DNA of 64,000 nucleotides, taken from Paratinospora sagittata. Taxonomy: Eukaryota > Streptophyta > Magnoliopsida > Ranunculales > Menispermaceae. A model generated the notes under the pieces. That model was not told the DNA's origin. It did no database searches and worked only from the letters and a program-made list of their open reading frames with translations. How positions within the stretch are numbered: the first letter of the stretch is position 1; the number at the start of each line of letters is the position of its first letter. Location of the stretch: assembly GCA_035771175.1 (NCBI GenBank), contig CM069607.1, positions 10,288,501 through 10,352,500 of the forward strand. Direction: 5' to 3'. The translations under genes were made by a program, and so were the position numbers. This document shows positions 10,385 to 21,919 of this stretch, one piece after another.

Positions 10385-13300
10385 ATGGAAGAACAATTCA
10401 TTCTACGACTCCCACCTTCAGTTGCTGAGAGGATAGATCGCTTATTCAGTGAGAATGCTTCTTCTTCAGAAGACAAGTCTTTGGATTTATCATTCTCTGG
10501 CAAGTATCGAACTAATTTTCCTCCTCTCTTTCTTTCCAATTCATTCTCTCTTATGATTGACTGTGAGCTTCTGAAACAAACATTGTTGTAATGTGGAATA
10601 AACGATGCGAATCATTTTAGGGGTTGCATTTTGGGCCTTGACACAATCCTTCCATGCCTGATTAAGTAAATTGGATTCATTTTGCAAGTTGTCAAGATAC
10701 CAATGAGCCTAATCATAGATCATATGTTAACTTGTAGTGGATTGGATCAAGCAACAAAATCTGCATGTCTCTGGCCTTGTGCATATGTATGACATTAAAT
10801 CTGATGTCGGCATGTCGCTAGATGCAGTTATGCGGAGTGCAAATGTCTCGCATTGACTATTAAAAACTAAAGCGCGTATAATATGCCAATCTTTTGAAAG
10901 TTTAGGTTTTTAATTGTTCAAAGCTTAAACAACTAGAAGTCAGCAAATACAGTGGAAAAATGTGAAGTTTTTGGCAATTCTCATCGACTTTTAGTAATAT
11001 TTTAAAATGGAGGTTGTAATAGAAACATTTGTTAAAAGCATTTAAAGTTGTTAAAGTTAATATTTTTATATTGTTAATGAACTTAAAAATATATTACTAG
11101 TAAGGAACTTTCAGAAAAGGTCAAGGAGCTTTGGCCATGAACTGAGGTACCATGCTTTAGGCAAGTTTTTTTTAAACCAAACAGAGAAAAATTGTAATTT
11201 CTACTACTGAAAGAGAGTAATCACTAAAATTAAATGAATGTTTTATAATTGTGCAGAAACTGGGATCATAATCTTTCTTTTCTTTATGGAAAATTTTTAA
11301 AAAATCTAATTTTAATTTTAAATTTGTAAAAGTAAGGCTTTAGACCTTAAGGCATACACCTTAAGGTAATTTTGAGGTGCACCTCAAATCTTTTAATACT
11401 ATGGCTGAAGTTATTATTCCCTATGGAGAAGAAAAGAAATAGTACATGGGAGATGGAGTTTCTTTAGTCCTTTTGAGGCAAGATATTGCTAGGGAAGCAT
11501 TTGAGATATGGATGCATTTGTGTCCAAATTAGACGTGGCTATACATGTACAACATAGAGGGAATGAGTCACATTTCGTGGGTGTGTTGGTTACTTGGTCT
11601 TTTTTTTTTTTGGGTTTTTGGTTAGCCTTCTCATACAAGCATTTAAGACTAAGCAATTGATCCTTATGATCTTTTCAAATGCTATTGGGTGCTAGAAAGT
11701 AGAAAGCAGGTTCTTGAAAATCACTTACTCTAAAAGCTCATGCTCTTAGAGAACAACACAACTACATGTAAAATTTATAGTTGTGTTCCACTCTTAAGTA
11801 GTTTTTCCTCCGTTTTGATTCCTTGTAATCAAAAGCTAGAGAGGTGCATAAACTATCTTTTAATCAACTTAGAGGCTCCAACTAAAGCAAGAGTCAAAAT
11901 GCCATCGTGGAAAACAATGATTATTAAGTCACTTGGTCATTCAATTGGTTACAAGTTCTTGTGTGCCCCGATTAAATCATTCTGGAAAGGAAATACGAAA
12001 GTACTCAATCTGGGTCTTGACTTCTTTCTAGTCAAATTTTCTTTGGAGGATGATTGTATCAAATATTTAAATGGGGGGTCCATCGTGCAAAAAAAAAAAA
12101 AGGGGAGTCCATGGATGATCATTGACAACTATCTCACTGTTAGGAAGACCTAAAATAATGGGGACAGATAATTAAGAAAGATATAACTATTTGTAATATA
12201 AATGCCTACTTAGCTCTTATTAGAGCAAAGTGGAGGAAGCAGATTCACATAACCGACCCCATGTAGTTGGAAAAAAGCTTTGTTGAGTTGAGTGTATTCA
12301 AGATGATATTTCACGATGTATCTTGTCTCTAGATAATAATCATGTCAATTGATGAAACAAAATTGAGAGTTCTTGCTAAAATAAAATTTCTTGAAGAAAA
12401 CTTTTAGTATTTGAAGGGTTCAAGGTTTTTAGGATTTTCTTCTCAAAAAAAAAAAAGGTTATTAGGATTAGGTTGTTATTTGATAACTCTACTACAAACT
12501 TCTTAAAATATATAGATTTGTAAAATTCAAAGTTTTGAAATGCTTATTAATTATATCTGCCTCTAATTGAAATAGAGGTAGAACCTTTAAAAAAATAAGT
12601 TAAGATTTTTTTACTTCTCTTTTACTAATTAAGGTTTATTTTAGAGTTGATGCAGAGGGTAAGTAGAGTTACCAAACATGATGTGATGAACATGATGCAA
12701 CTGCTCAAATGCTTCTCATTTGTATCAGGATTGAAGTTGAATCTGGCCAAAGGTGTATTGGCGGGGATAAATATGGAGTATGGTGTCCCTTTGAGAATTG
12801 CCAACAAATTGGGTCGTATAGGGGGTGCTCGGCCATTGTCCTATTTAGGCCTTCCATTGGTTGGTAACCCGATTTTTGCACGCTTTTGGGATCCTGTGGT
12901 TAATAAACTATCTAAGAGATTGGAGGGGTGGAAACGATGATTCCTATCAAGAGGAGGTAGATTAACATTCAGTCACTCCGTGCTCATGGCTATCCCATCT
13001 TACTACTTGTCATTGTTTAAAGTTTCGGCTTCTGTGGCAAAGGAGATTGAGAAGATATTATGGGCTTCTTTTGGCGAGGAGTGGATAAGGAACCATGCCT
13101 TCATTTGGTTAAATGAGAGGTTGTTCAAAGACCAGTGGATAAAGGAGGGCTCAGTATTGGCAACATCACTAAAAGAAATGAAGCATTTGGGGCCCAATGG
13201 TTATGGTGCCTTACCGGTGAACATAGCTCTCTTTGGGCTCGGGTGATTTTTAGTCGTTACGACATTTCGACCTTTGATTGGTCTTTACCCAGATATGAGA

Positions 13301-16235
13301 AGTTCACACACATGGGTCTTTGGAATTTATTGCCTCAACCCCCTTGATCTCTCCACATCTTTCTCCCAAAGTTGGAGATGGTAGCACCTTCAGGTTTTGG
13401 GAGGATATCTGGTTCGAGAATTCCACCCTGATGTCTTTCTTCCCTTAACCATATCAACTATCTTTAGTCCATTCTCAACTTGTTAGTGCTTTCCTATCAA
13501 ATGATGATCCTTCTTGGCCACATAATTTCTCGTGGAATTTTCATTTCTTTAGGAGTTTGTCGGCAGGGGAAATTGGTGAAGTATCACAGTTAGTGAGACT
13601 AGCTCAAGCAAGACTTTCTAATAATGAGGATTGTCTTGTATGGTCACTTGACTCACTTCATCATTTCGAAATTTATTCTTGTATTTATTTCTTTAACTTT
13701 CTTTGCGATTCACCCACTATTCCCTCATTTCTCCCTTATGTTAATGTCTGGCTTCCTCACATTCCTTCTAAAATTAAAGTGTTTAGGTGGCTATTGGCTC
13801 ATGGGAAGCTAAGCACTAGCAATGTCTTGCAAACCCGATTTCCTTTTTTATGTATCTCTCTCTCTTGCTGCCCTTTATGATTGTATGATTGCAAGTCAAT
13901 CGATCATATTTTTTTTTGGCATGTGCCTGCTTGTGAGAAATGCATGGCTGAGATGGGTGGAGTTCGCGGCTGGAAGGTTTTCACCCCCGCTTACGAAAGA
14001 GCAATGCTTCTCCTTGTCGTCTGTTTCTGGATTATCACCCTTGGAGAAATTCATTAATCCTATGATTATTTTTGGCACTTTATGGAGCATTTGGTTGGAG
14101 AGATATAGAAGGGTGTTTCATGATTCATTTTTGGAGGATATGGTGCTTTGGGACAATATTAGATGTCTACTGTGAACATGGATGTCAAGCTCAAAATTTT
14201 CAGCCAGATATCTTTTTTCAATGTGGCCTAGGGATTGGGTTAGTTGTATTCAATAACTTCATCAGTTGGGTAGGATCTTGCTGTCGGCTCTTGATGCTAT
14301 ATTTGGGCTATGAGTAACCCTGGTACTTTGTAAGTTGGTTATATATATTTTACTTGATAAAATAATGTTTGTTTCCTCTAAAAAAAAAGTAGCATTACCA
14401 AACAGGCTCTAAGATTGAAAGTATGATTTAGTTGATGTACAAGTACAAGTACACAAAGAGTGTAGGTGAAATAAAATGGATTTACATAAGATTTGTGAAA
14501 TAAATATGATTTTGTATCCATTCAAGTCAACTATATGATTTGTGCATCCTATTGAAGTTTAAAACTAGAAGAAGATAAAATTGGAATTGGAATTGAACAT
14601 TTTAGCAACATGTTGGGTAAAAAGAAAACAATTTAGGTTTGTGAAAATGCTAATGTTAAGATGGATTTATGGTATACTAAAGAAGATAAAATTGGAATTG
14701 AACATTTTAGCAAGATGCTAGAAGTAGCCTCAGTTGGATATAAAATAGGAAAACCATTTAAGATGGTTTGAAACATACAATGAAGACCATTAGAGTCATT
14801 GAATAATCTGTAGTAGCAACTCCTTAAGAAAAATATGAACGCTAGTGAGACAAATAGAAAGTTTTGACTTTGATATAGTAAAGTAGAGGAAGTAGATTCA
14901 TGCATGTATTGGGATAGGCTTTGTTAAGTTGAGTTAGGAAGCATGCTAACATGCATATATTTGCATTAATCTTCTTTTGAGTTCATGGTTTTGCGTAGAT
15001 GATGTTAAATTGTTTGGATACAATATTTGGTGGTGATGTGGTGTAAGCTTGAATCAAACAATTTGCACCACTTACAATTTTTATCTGTAGTTTTCAAGTC
15101 CAGTCATCTGATCACTTGGATTCGATTGTTGTGAACTCCAATTGTGAATGTTAGGATTAAGATGTTGCAAGAACTATACAATTTTGGTCACATTTGAATT
15201 CATATATTTTTTTTGGTTCAAGGTTCTAACTTTGAAATTCTTGTAGATGATGGAAGGAGTGGGACATTTGTAATTGGGAACGACCATTTTCCGGCGTCTT
15301 TGTTAGACCTTCCCGGCATTGTGGAGTCTTACAAAACATATGATGATAACGTTCTTATCAAAACTGCAGACATTGGTCAAGTAATATCTTCTTTCTTCAC
15401 TATTATGCAAATCTTTATATTGGATTTTTGTTAGTGTCCCTTGTAATTCATTTTGTGGTGGATGTTACAGATAATCATGGTAAGTGAAGAAGGTGATAAT
15501 GCTCCAGATGGGCCAGAGTACAGGCACGGCCTTACACCTCCAATGAGGGATGCTCGAAGGAGAAGATTTCGCAGGGAACCCGATCTAAATGTACAAAATG
15601 CTCTCACAACTTGGATTAATATACTGGTGTTTCTTCATAGATATTGCACTCTTCAGTTTGAATTCCTTGTTGGTTAAATTCATAGTGGGTTTTAATGCTC
15701 TTGCAGCCTGAGCTTGTGCAACGGGTTGAAAAAGATCTGGTTAACATTATGGCTGGTGGAACAGCAGAGAATGTTGATATCCTTTTATGTTCTTTTGTGG
15801 CTTCACCTTAGTTTTTGGTAATTGAATACAATTTATCACTTACATGCTAGGCTCGTACTGATTGGTTTGAACAAAATAATTGCGTAATAAATCCTGCTGC
15901 TCTGTGATATGGGTCTGAGCAGGCAAATGGAATTAAGCTGTACAATTTCAATTCCAATTCCTTGTTCTTTGGTCATCTAACAACACATTGATTGACTTGT
16001 AAGCATACGCATGTTTTCATTTTTTTTTTGTCTAGTTCTCCTTGACTTTTAAAGGTTGTTTGCACATGTTGAAGTGGTAGAGCATGAGGAGGTTGCTGAT
16101 GGGACTGCACGTAAAGCCAGCGAAAAAGCTGCTCCTGTACTAGCGGCATCGAAGCCTGAGGTTTTAGATGTAGGAGAAATGAACGGTGGAGAACCTGAAC
16201 GAAGTGAGACTGATGATTCGGATGACTCTATATGA
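10385..16235 (+). CDS. TAF7: TFIID subunit 7 (TAF7), five coding exons
   Basis: TBP-associated factor 7, a subunit of general transcription factor TFIID in the nucleus; the animal homologue is TAFII55. Exons: 10385-10499, 15247-15380, 15471-15590, 15707-15776, 16066-16235. They join in frame to 202 residues plus stop, close to the ~200 residues of Arabidopsis TAF7. The TAFII55 N-terminal domain spans most of the protein: MEEQFILRLPPSVAERIDRL, then GTFVIGNDHFPASLLDLPG, IVESYKTYDDNVLIKTADIG, and YRHGLTPPMRDARRRRF with REPDLN, then PELVQRVEKDL. The tail is acidic (ERSETDDSDDSI). No stop or frameshift breaks it. Introns: GC-AG 10500-15246, GT-AG 15381-15470, GT-AG 15591-15706, AT-AC 15777-16065. 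It is the only apparently intact host gene here, lying beside E2 and containing a LINE in intron 1. Confidence 0.93.
11740..12160 (+). pseudogene. LINE ORF1 fragment (DUF4283-like)
   Basis: A 137-codon frame whose second half reads LGLDFFLVKFSLEDDCIKYL and later PWMIIDNYLTVRK. This resembles the DUF4283 region of plant LINE ORF1 proteins (pattern YYLVKF--E-D---AL-GGPWMI-DHYLTV). An A-run at about 12088-12100 interrupts the GG-PWMI link with extra residues. The first half has no match I recognise. Probably the same dead LINE as the RT fragment downstream, with a large internal deletion. Confidence 0.6.
12225..12295 (+). repeat. Tail-like repeat, copy a (copy b at 14877-14938)
   Basis: Both copies hold AAAGTRGAGGAAGYAGATTC followed by a diverged middle and GGCTTTGTTRAGTTGAGT or its variant. 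Similar GTTG-rich ends are common as 3' tails of plant retroposons. The two copies lie on either side of the LINE RT fragment in the same orientation. Confidence 0.4.
12640..14388 (+). pseudogene. LINE reverse transcriptase C-terminus and zf-RVT region, poly(A) end
   Basis: Non-LTR retrotransposon ORF2 fragment. Diagnostic blocks occur in order across shifted frames: FSFVSGLKLNLAKG, LSYLGLPLVGNP, FWDPVVNKLSKRLEGWKR, FLSRGGRLTFSHSVL (with an in-frame TGA before it) and IPSYYLSLFKVSASVAKEIE. Then comes a zf-RVT-like end (VWLPHIPSKIKVFRWLLAHG, about 13750-13805). The catalytic RT half is missing (5' truncated). A short A-run at 14380-14388 marks the 3' end. It lies within TAF7 intron 1 in sense orientation and is inactive. 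Confidence 0.85.
15777..16065 (+). other. TAF7 intron 4: U12-type AT-AC intron (289 nt)
   Basis: The 5' end is ATATCCTTTT, an exact U12 AT-AC donor. A branch-site-like TTCTCCTTGACT lies at 16036-16047 (candidate A at 16045) and the intron ends GCAC at 16065. Splicing here joins G|AT into an Asp codon and gives ENVDVEVVE. No GT-AG alternative keeps the frame, because an in-frame TAA lies just upstream at about 16049. It is presumably removed by the minor spliceosome, which can be slow and rate-limiting. Confidence 0.85.
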
Positions 16236-17494
16236 TCATATTAAAGCTGAAAATTAAATGCCAATTACTTGAAATGCCATTATATTTATATATGCTAAAA
16301 AGCCAAACTTTTAAGTGACAACAAGATTCCTTGATATGTTGTTTTATCTTGATTAGTGTGAGAACATGTATTTTGAACATCTCATCCACGTCAAGAATGT
16401 AAGAAAAGAAATAACATGTCTTGTACATATTCTTAAAAATTTACTGTCATGTGAAGAAAAAATGGATATACTACTTGCACTGCATGGATTTTATAAAACT
16501 ACAAGGTGCACGCATGCTGCCCTTAATTAATGTTTATATATATATATATATGTAGTTAATTTAATCATATATTGAAAACTCCCAAACAATAAAATCTCAG
16601 GAGTGTGGCAATTGCACTCCTTATCCAGCTTTGATGATTGGTCTTTTAAAATTGAGAAGTTGAATTTTTATATGGGTGCTTATTAACTTTTTGATTTTGA
16701 CTTTTTTTTAAAAATTATTGAAAAAAAAACCCCCCAAATATGCATCAATTGACTTAAAAAGAAAAGAAGATAGGAAAGGGTTTATGTATTCTTTCAATTG
16801 AGGGCAATGTCTCCATTTATATCTAACTTGAAGTAGGAGTATATTCTAGTTTGCTAAAATTTCGAGAGCTCAAAACACAAGATCACTTAAGTTTTGGTAA
16901 AACCACTTTATTATATCTTTGGCTACTGCCGGTATGTAATTATTTTAGGCTTTGAACTTGAGATTTATTATTGTTAAACAATTTGTTAATCTCCTAAATC
17001 ATTCATATTTGTATTCGTTAACTCCTCAATATTGATCGAGTGAATTTTGTAAATCCAATAGACTCAAGATGCAAGCCCCTGGTCCTCACAAAAACCTAAG
17101 TGCAAATTTCAACTTTAAGATCATCATCAGAGATTTATCGGAAACTCAAGCCAAACTCTCCCATCTCCAATGTAGTAATATGAATGAAGTTATTTCTAAC
17201 ATACCAAATTGAAACCTTAATTGACAAAACAAATTAAATTACTCCCCCTTTGGAATGAGAATTTCGTTAAACACGTCGTTGAAGCCAGAAAGCTACAGAG
17301 AAGAAACAAAAAATAAAATAAAATTGCTGCTTATACAATTAAAATTACTGAAGATTATGATGAATCTTGAACAAATAATACTCTTCAACAAAACGGATCA
17401 GTAAAAAGAGAGGCAATGCCTTTTAGTATGTGTTTCTAGCAATGCCCACCTTAGGCACCCTTGAACACGGGAGAAATTTCTTAAAATCTTATTA
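16236..17494. other. TAF7 3' UTR and intergenic region
   Basis: The AT-rich 3' flank of TAF7 has an AATAAA-like signal at about 16588 and a (TA)n run at about 16535-16551. After about 16700 nothing recognisable is seen until the convergent SRR1-like locus, whose last codons lie at 17495. Confidence 0.6.
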
Positions 17495-18358
17495 CTACAA
17501 TTTAAGAGAATGCAGTTCCAATTCCATTTCTGAATTCAAATGGAGAAAATGCTAGCTTGAATCATGGAAAGCCCTGAAAAAATCACCAGAAACTGTCTCA
17601 ACTTCAACCTCAGTTGAAAACCTACAAGCAGCCAAAACATACTTTGCAGAAAAAGAAAAAGAGGCATTCTTGAAGTCTGAAATGTATTTCTCAAAGCTCA
17701 GAAAACTATTACCGAATACTACCATTCGGTTGAGCAGTTTTGGTTTCCAGTTTGTCTGCAATAGATTATCGTACAACACAACCTCGCAATGTGGCATAAA
17801 GAACATGGTTGGCTTTGAAGCCAATCTCGGACCTTGTTCGTTTACTAAGAGGACAAAACAACCCAAAGCTTCCAATACTTTCCATTCTGTTTTTAAAAGG
17901 ACCGGATCAAATACTTCAATGTCTCGAATCCAATCAAATCTTCTCTTGATTAAGATTGCAAGAGACAATTGTAAGCGCGGTGGTTCATATGAATCGATGT
18001 TGCTAATCCCATATATCACCATCTGCATTTTAGATTATGTTGCTAAAACCATCGAAAAGGAATCATGAACTTGAGGAGTTTGCATCTGTTCAAGGAACGT
18101 ACGGTAAAAATTGGAGTTTTCAAGTCTTTGTATGTATATCTGCATCTTCTGCATTAGTTTTACTTCTTTTTTAGGGTTAGTTTCACCATTAATTGGAGCC
18201 CATGATTGTTGTTCGATAGTTCCAATTTTTGGGTGATTTCTTCGCCTCTGTTTTCCATGACCAGATGCAATTATTGTCCAATCTCCACGAGGATTATCAT
18301 TCGTAGGATTGATATTTTCTGAATCTTCATATGTTGTTGCCAATGGATCAACTTTCAT
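17495..18358 (-). pseudogene. SRR1-like protein gene, copy 1 (two nonsense codons)
   Basis: Homologue of Arabidopsis SENSITIVITY TO RED LIGHT REDUCED 1, an SRR1-domain protein linked to phytochrome B and clock signalling. The minus-strand frame (start ATG at 18358; open to an earlier ATG at 18433) shows GDWTIIASGHGKQRRRN, then MVIYGISNIDSYEPPRLQLS, FDWIRDIEVFDP, LEALGCFVLLVNEQG, PTMFFMPHCEVVLYDNLL, NRMVVFGNSF and ETVSGDFFRAFHDSS. Two stops break it: a TAA where copy 2 has Ala (about 18036-18038), and a TAG in place of the Trp of the SSWHF-type motif (about 17552-17554). After that the frame continues HFLHLNSEMELE to a final stop at 17495-17497. It is otherwise full length (about 287 codons), so it looks recently dead or translated only in part. 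An internal ATG at 18028 could still give the conserved core. Confidence 0.85.
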
Positions 18359-18433
18359 CTTCACTGCATGCCCTAAACTGGGGAATGATTGATTCAATTT
18401 CCTCGCTTTTATAATAGGTTCCAATGATAACAT

Positions 18434-21278
18434 TTGGAAACATTATAGTTTGTCAACCAGAGTAGTGGAATTGGTAAAAATAAAAGATCACCTAAAATGG
18501 GTTAAGTAAAAAATTTGCACAAATTCAATAGGCATGAAGCAAAGGGAAGGAGCATATAAAATTAATTTGATAGGGATTCTAAAGTTCATTTCTTGAGCCA
18601 ACATATGATATTCATCAAATAAATTAATACATGAAAGTAATGAATCATTTATTGAATCTTCTTCTGCCATATGCACAACTGACAAAACATATCTAAATGA
18701 TTAGAAAATGTGGATTCTGAGTGTCAGTTCGAAGGAATTCTTGGTATTCTGAAAATTCAATTGGCAATTGGTAGAAAGAATTAGTTCACGACCAGAAGGT
18801 CAAAATTTTAAAAGTATGTCTAATTGATTACCCTAAAATAATGCAACTCTATCTATTCATTCTTTGAAAGTGTAAAAATAGTACAATACTACAATCTAAT
18901 TTGTAGGATTCCAGTTGAACAAATCGATCATGTATACAAATGTTCTTCAAAATATTGAATGAGAGCATGTGTCTTGTTTAGACATTCCATCGCAGAAACA
19001 TCATTAAGTTAAACAATTCATACTTGAAGAGAGCTCTAGATAACCAAAGAATTCACAAGCCTAGCATTACTAGACCTCATAATCCTGAATAAAAGAGAAA
19101 AAGAAAGCATCAAATATGAAGATCCCATAAAAAATGAAGCATAGTCAAAAGATGATTGCTCAAAAATATTGGCAAATACAAACTCCAGCAGATTTGGAAT
19201 ATTTTAGAAGCTTGTGCTTCAACATTTGATCCTTGGACTTTTATGGGGTCTTTTAACAATGTCAGGGACCTTTCATAGAAGAAGGGAGGAAACAAACCCA
19301 ACAGAGAAGCTATGCAAAGCTTCCATAATGGCATTGAAAGCACATTTTCAATACACTTGATTGGATTGAAAAAATTCTCGTCAACCAGTCAAATGCTATG
19401 TTACCCGGACTCTTTACTTTAGTCCAATGTACCCGTGTCCGACACTTCATGATACGACATGGGCATGAGATATGTGTTTGACACTTTGGATTTTAGAATA
19501 GTACTATGTAGGTTCTCCAATGAAAAGAAAAGAAAGCATGAAAGAAAATAATGACTAATAGGTGAAATTCACTTTAGTGAGAGAACAAAAAGGACAATAA
19601 ATGAGTGAAAATAAGAAAAAAGAAAAGAACAACATATAATATAGCCGAGTCCTCGTGTCATAGAATTTGAAAATGAACAAGTCGGGGACCTCTAGATATG
19701 TACCCGAATCCAACACCCATACCCGAGTCTTGGTAACATAGGTTAAAAGCAGAAGAATTGGCTTCTTATTAAGTCACAATTATCCTCCTAGGTGATTCAA
19801 ATCATTCCACCGTTAGTGGTGATAACCAATGACGGTCTAAATTTTGGGTCTAAACCATTCAAGTTTTTGATTGATGAACTGATGTAGAGATCTCATTTCA
19901 ATATCTTCCAACAAGGAGATGGAACATGAAAGTGAAGCCCCAAATGTCCATTCCTCAACCTACTGAGTCATAAGATATAAGATTGAGAACCTCCTTAAAG
20001 AGACATATGCTTTCGCACAAAAAAATAGAATTGCACCGAGAGCCAATCAATAGCCTTAGAATGAAATAAGGAATAAGTCAATACTGCCAAGCATCAATTC
20101 AGCAACTATTGCAAATAAAGAGAAATTTTACATGAAAATAGTTACAACCCATTGTTTGAAAGGAGATAGACACACAAAGTTTTTCTATAGAAAAATCATA
20201 AAAATAAGATGAAATGGAAACATAGTCAAAACCTAGAAAGCCATGAATATTAAACAATCCTAGATCCTCGGCCCTTATATCCATGGTTCGTTCTTGTCAT
20301 AGCAATTTACTTTTTAATACTGAGAGATTCCTAACGAATACAACTAACTTATTGTTGAAAGTAACTAACATTTATGAGGCATTTTGTAAAACATATAGAA
20401 CCCATTGGCACCATTAAAATTTACTTTGCATATATATCACCAAGAAATGCTGCTAACACACTTGTAAGTATAAAACTGATTGTTGAAAACACTTAACCTA
20501 AAAGGAATAGAGAATTAAAATGAATGAAGCATTTAGTCAAACACGTACAAGTCATCTTTGGTAATCGATTTTGAGTTATAGGTCAAGAAAATGTTTAGCT
20601 AGTAGTAGCTATTCGATTATCGCCTACTAGCAGTAAAGAAAATCAACTCGTAACAATTTTATTGAGAAATTACAATCGAAGGCAGTAAGAAACCTAACCA
20701 AAAAAGAAAAACCAAAGCTAATCTCAGAGTCCAATATCGCAATTGCCTCACAAAATTGAAATAATGGAATTCTTACTGAAACAAAAGTCCACCTCCTTTG
20801 TAGTGAATTTGGATAAGTGTGAAAATCATAAGAAAGGAAATTTGCAAAAAATTGAAAACCCCAAAGATTAAAGAAAAAAAAAAGAAGTTTGGAGATGGAC
20901 CTCTTTGTCTTCCTTCCGTGTTAAAACCCATTGTTTTGTTTTCCACTGAATTTTGGAAAACAAAAAACAACTTCTCAAATGTAAACCAAATGTAGCCTCA
21001 ATTTTTTTTTTTTTAAGTTTCCCACGCGGTATCCCCAGTTTTCGGACGAGACTAATCAACGTTCGAGCATTGCAAAAGCATTAGGCGGCTCTTTCCAAAT
21101 GAATGCGACTAAAGTGGATACGAGCTTTGATCTTGAGACTTTCACCCCTCAACCTCTTTTAACACACGCCCCTACCATCTGCACCACCTTGGGTGTGGCG
21201 TCAATCTTTTCAAATTTATTCTTCGAGGCTCCTAGCTATATTTTTTTGTTAAAACAAAATTTATTCCCTTATTCTTAT
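18434..21278. other. Region upstream of SRR1-like copy 1, no gene seen
   Basis: AT-rich DNA with only short open frames that are not convincingly conserved as protein. It holds the MITE-like element at 19396-19741. The end (about 20995-21240) is a repeat-like block with CACCACCTTGGGTGTGGC that might come from a SINE, but I could not define its ends. Confidence 0.5.
19396..19741. mobile_element. MITE-like element with CTATGTTACC inverted ends
   Basis: The left end is CTATGTTACCCGGACTC and the right end GAGTCTTGGTAACATAG, giving imperfect terminal inverted repeats about 340 bp apart, with no coding capacity. The interior repeats the theme with CCCGTGTCCGACAC and CCCGAATCCAACACCC near the two ends. 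The same insertion is in the duplicate locus (33057-33397), so it predates the duplication. No clear target-site duplication was found. Confidence 0.55.
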
Positions 21279-21599
21279 TATAATGAGTAATGCTTAAGTA
21301 ACACACTTTGTTAACATTGCCCCTGAAAGTTATTGGATTGCCTCGAATCATGCACATGATTCAAGTTGTGTTTGTTTGAAAAGAAATTTCTTAAATATAA
21401 AATGACAATCCTATACTTTTATTTTTTTTAAAGATCATGTTTATTTTAATAAATATAATGACACAAATGGCATTTTAACTAATTTTATTAATAAACGAAA
21501 AAAATGCTTACAACTAGACAAGCACACTACTCAATTATAGAGAATAAAAAGGTGGCAAGGGCTTCAAGCCTCGCATCTTGCAGCCCTTGTATGCACGCG

Positions 21600-21725
21600 T
21601 AAGAACTGACTTCCCAAATGAAGATGTCCTTTTTGTTACGAATTATCAACATGAGGAATGGAGCATGTACTTTGATGGTGGTTTTAACGATCAAGGGAGT
21701 GGGGCTGGAATTGGAAATTACCCTT
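21600..21725 (+). pseudogene. Retroelement RNase H-like fragment
   Basis: A short reading stretch (EEWSMYFDGGFNDQGSGAGI) matches the start of the RVT_3-type RNase H domain found in Ty3/gypsy polyproteins, pattern W-M-FDGA-N--G-G-G. Both sides have decayed. No LTR or other pol block can be attached to it. Confidence 0.5.
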
Positions 21726-21807
21726 GATGAAATTTTTATTTAGGAATTTACCATATACCACAAACAATTTTGAAATTTACCCTAGTTGGACCGGTTGTTA
21801 AGAAGTG

Positions 21808-21919
21808 CCTTTTGAAAAGGCTCATCTTAAAGTCGCCTTTTCAAAAGATGTCTCTAATCCAACATTAAAAAAAAAACCTTTTCAAAAGGCGACTTTAAGA
21901 CGAGCCTTTTCAAAAGGCT
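21808..21919. repeat. Near-perfect inverted repeat, about 41-bp arms
   Basis: The left arm 21808-21848 and right arm 21878-21919 are reverse complements apart from a couple of positions, separated by about 30 bp. Each arm itself contains two CCTTTTGAAAAGG-type palindromes flanking CTTAAAGTCG. A transcript would fold into a long hairpin. It may be a small foldback element or a hairpin source of small RNAs. Confidence 0.8.

Larger units (their letters stand above)
10500..15246 (+). other. TAF7 intron 1 (GC-AG, 4747 nt)
   Basis: The donor is TCTG/GCAAGT. Using the GT four bases further on would create a stop (AAA TGA) with the only acceptor that restores the conserved SDDGR residues, so the GC donor is required. 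The acceptor is TTCTTGTAG at 15246. The intron contains remains of a LINE (11740-14388), two copies of a tail-like repeat, and a local direct repeat (GAAGATAAAATTGGAATTG at about 14572 and 14681). The rest shows nothing recognisable. Confidence 0.85.
17495..21278. repeat. Segmental duplication, copy 1 (partner 31279-34982)
   Basis: Collinear similarity covers the SRR1-like gene and its upstream region, including non-coding DNA. Both copies share, for example, the stretch around AATTCACAAGCCTAGCA (about 19049 and 32699), the MITE at 19396, the 61-codon open stretch at 20099, and end together at AAATTTATTCCCTTATTCTTA. Copy 1 lacks about 250 bp present in copy 2 at 31855-32105 and about 50 bp near 33615-33660. 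The extent left of 17800 cannot be compared because E3 truncates copy 2. Confidence 0.85.
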
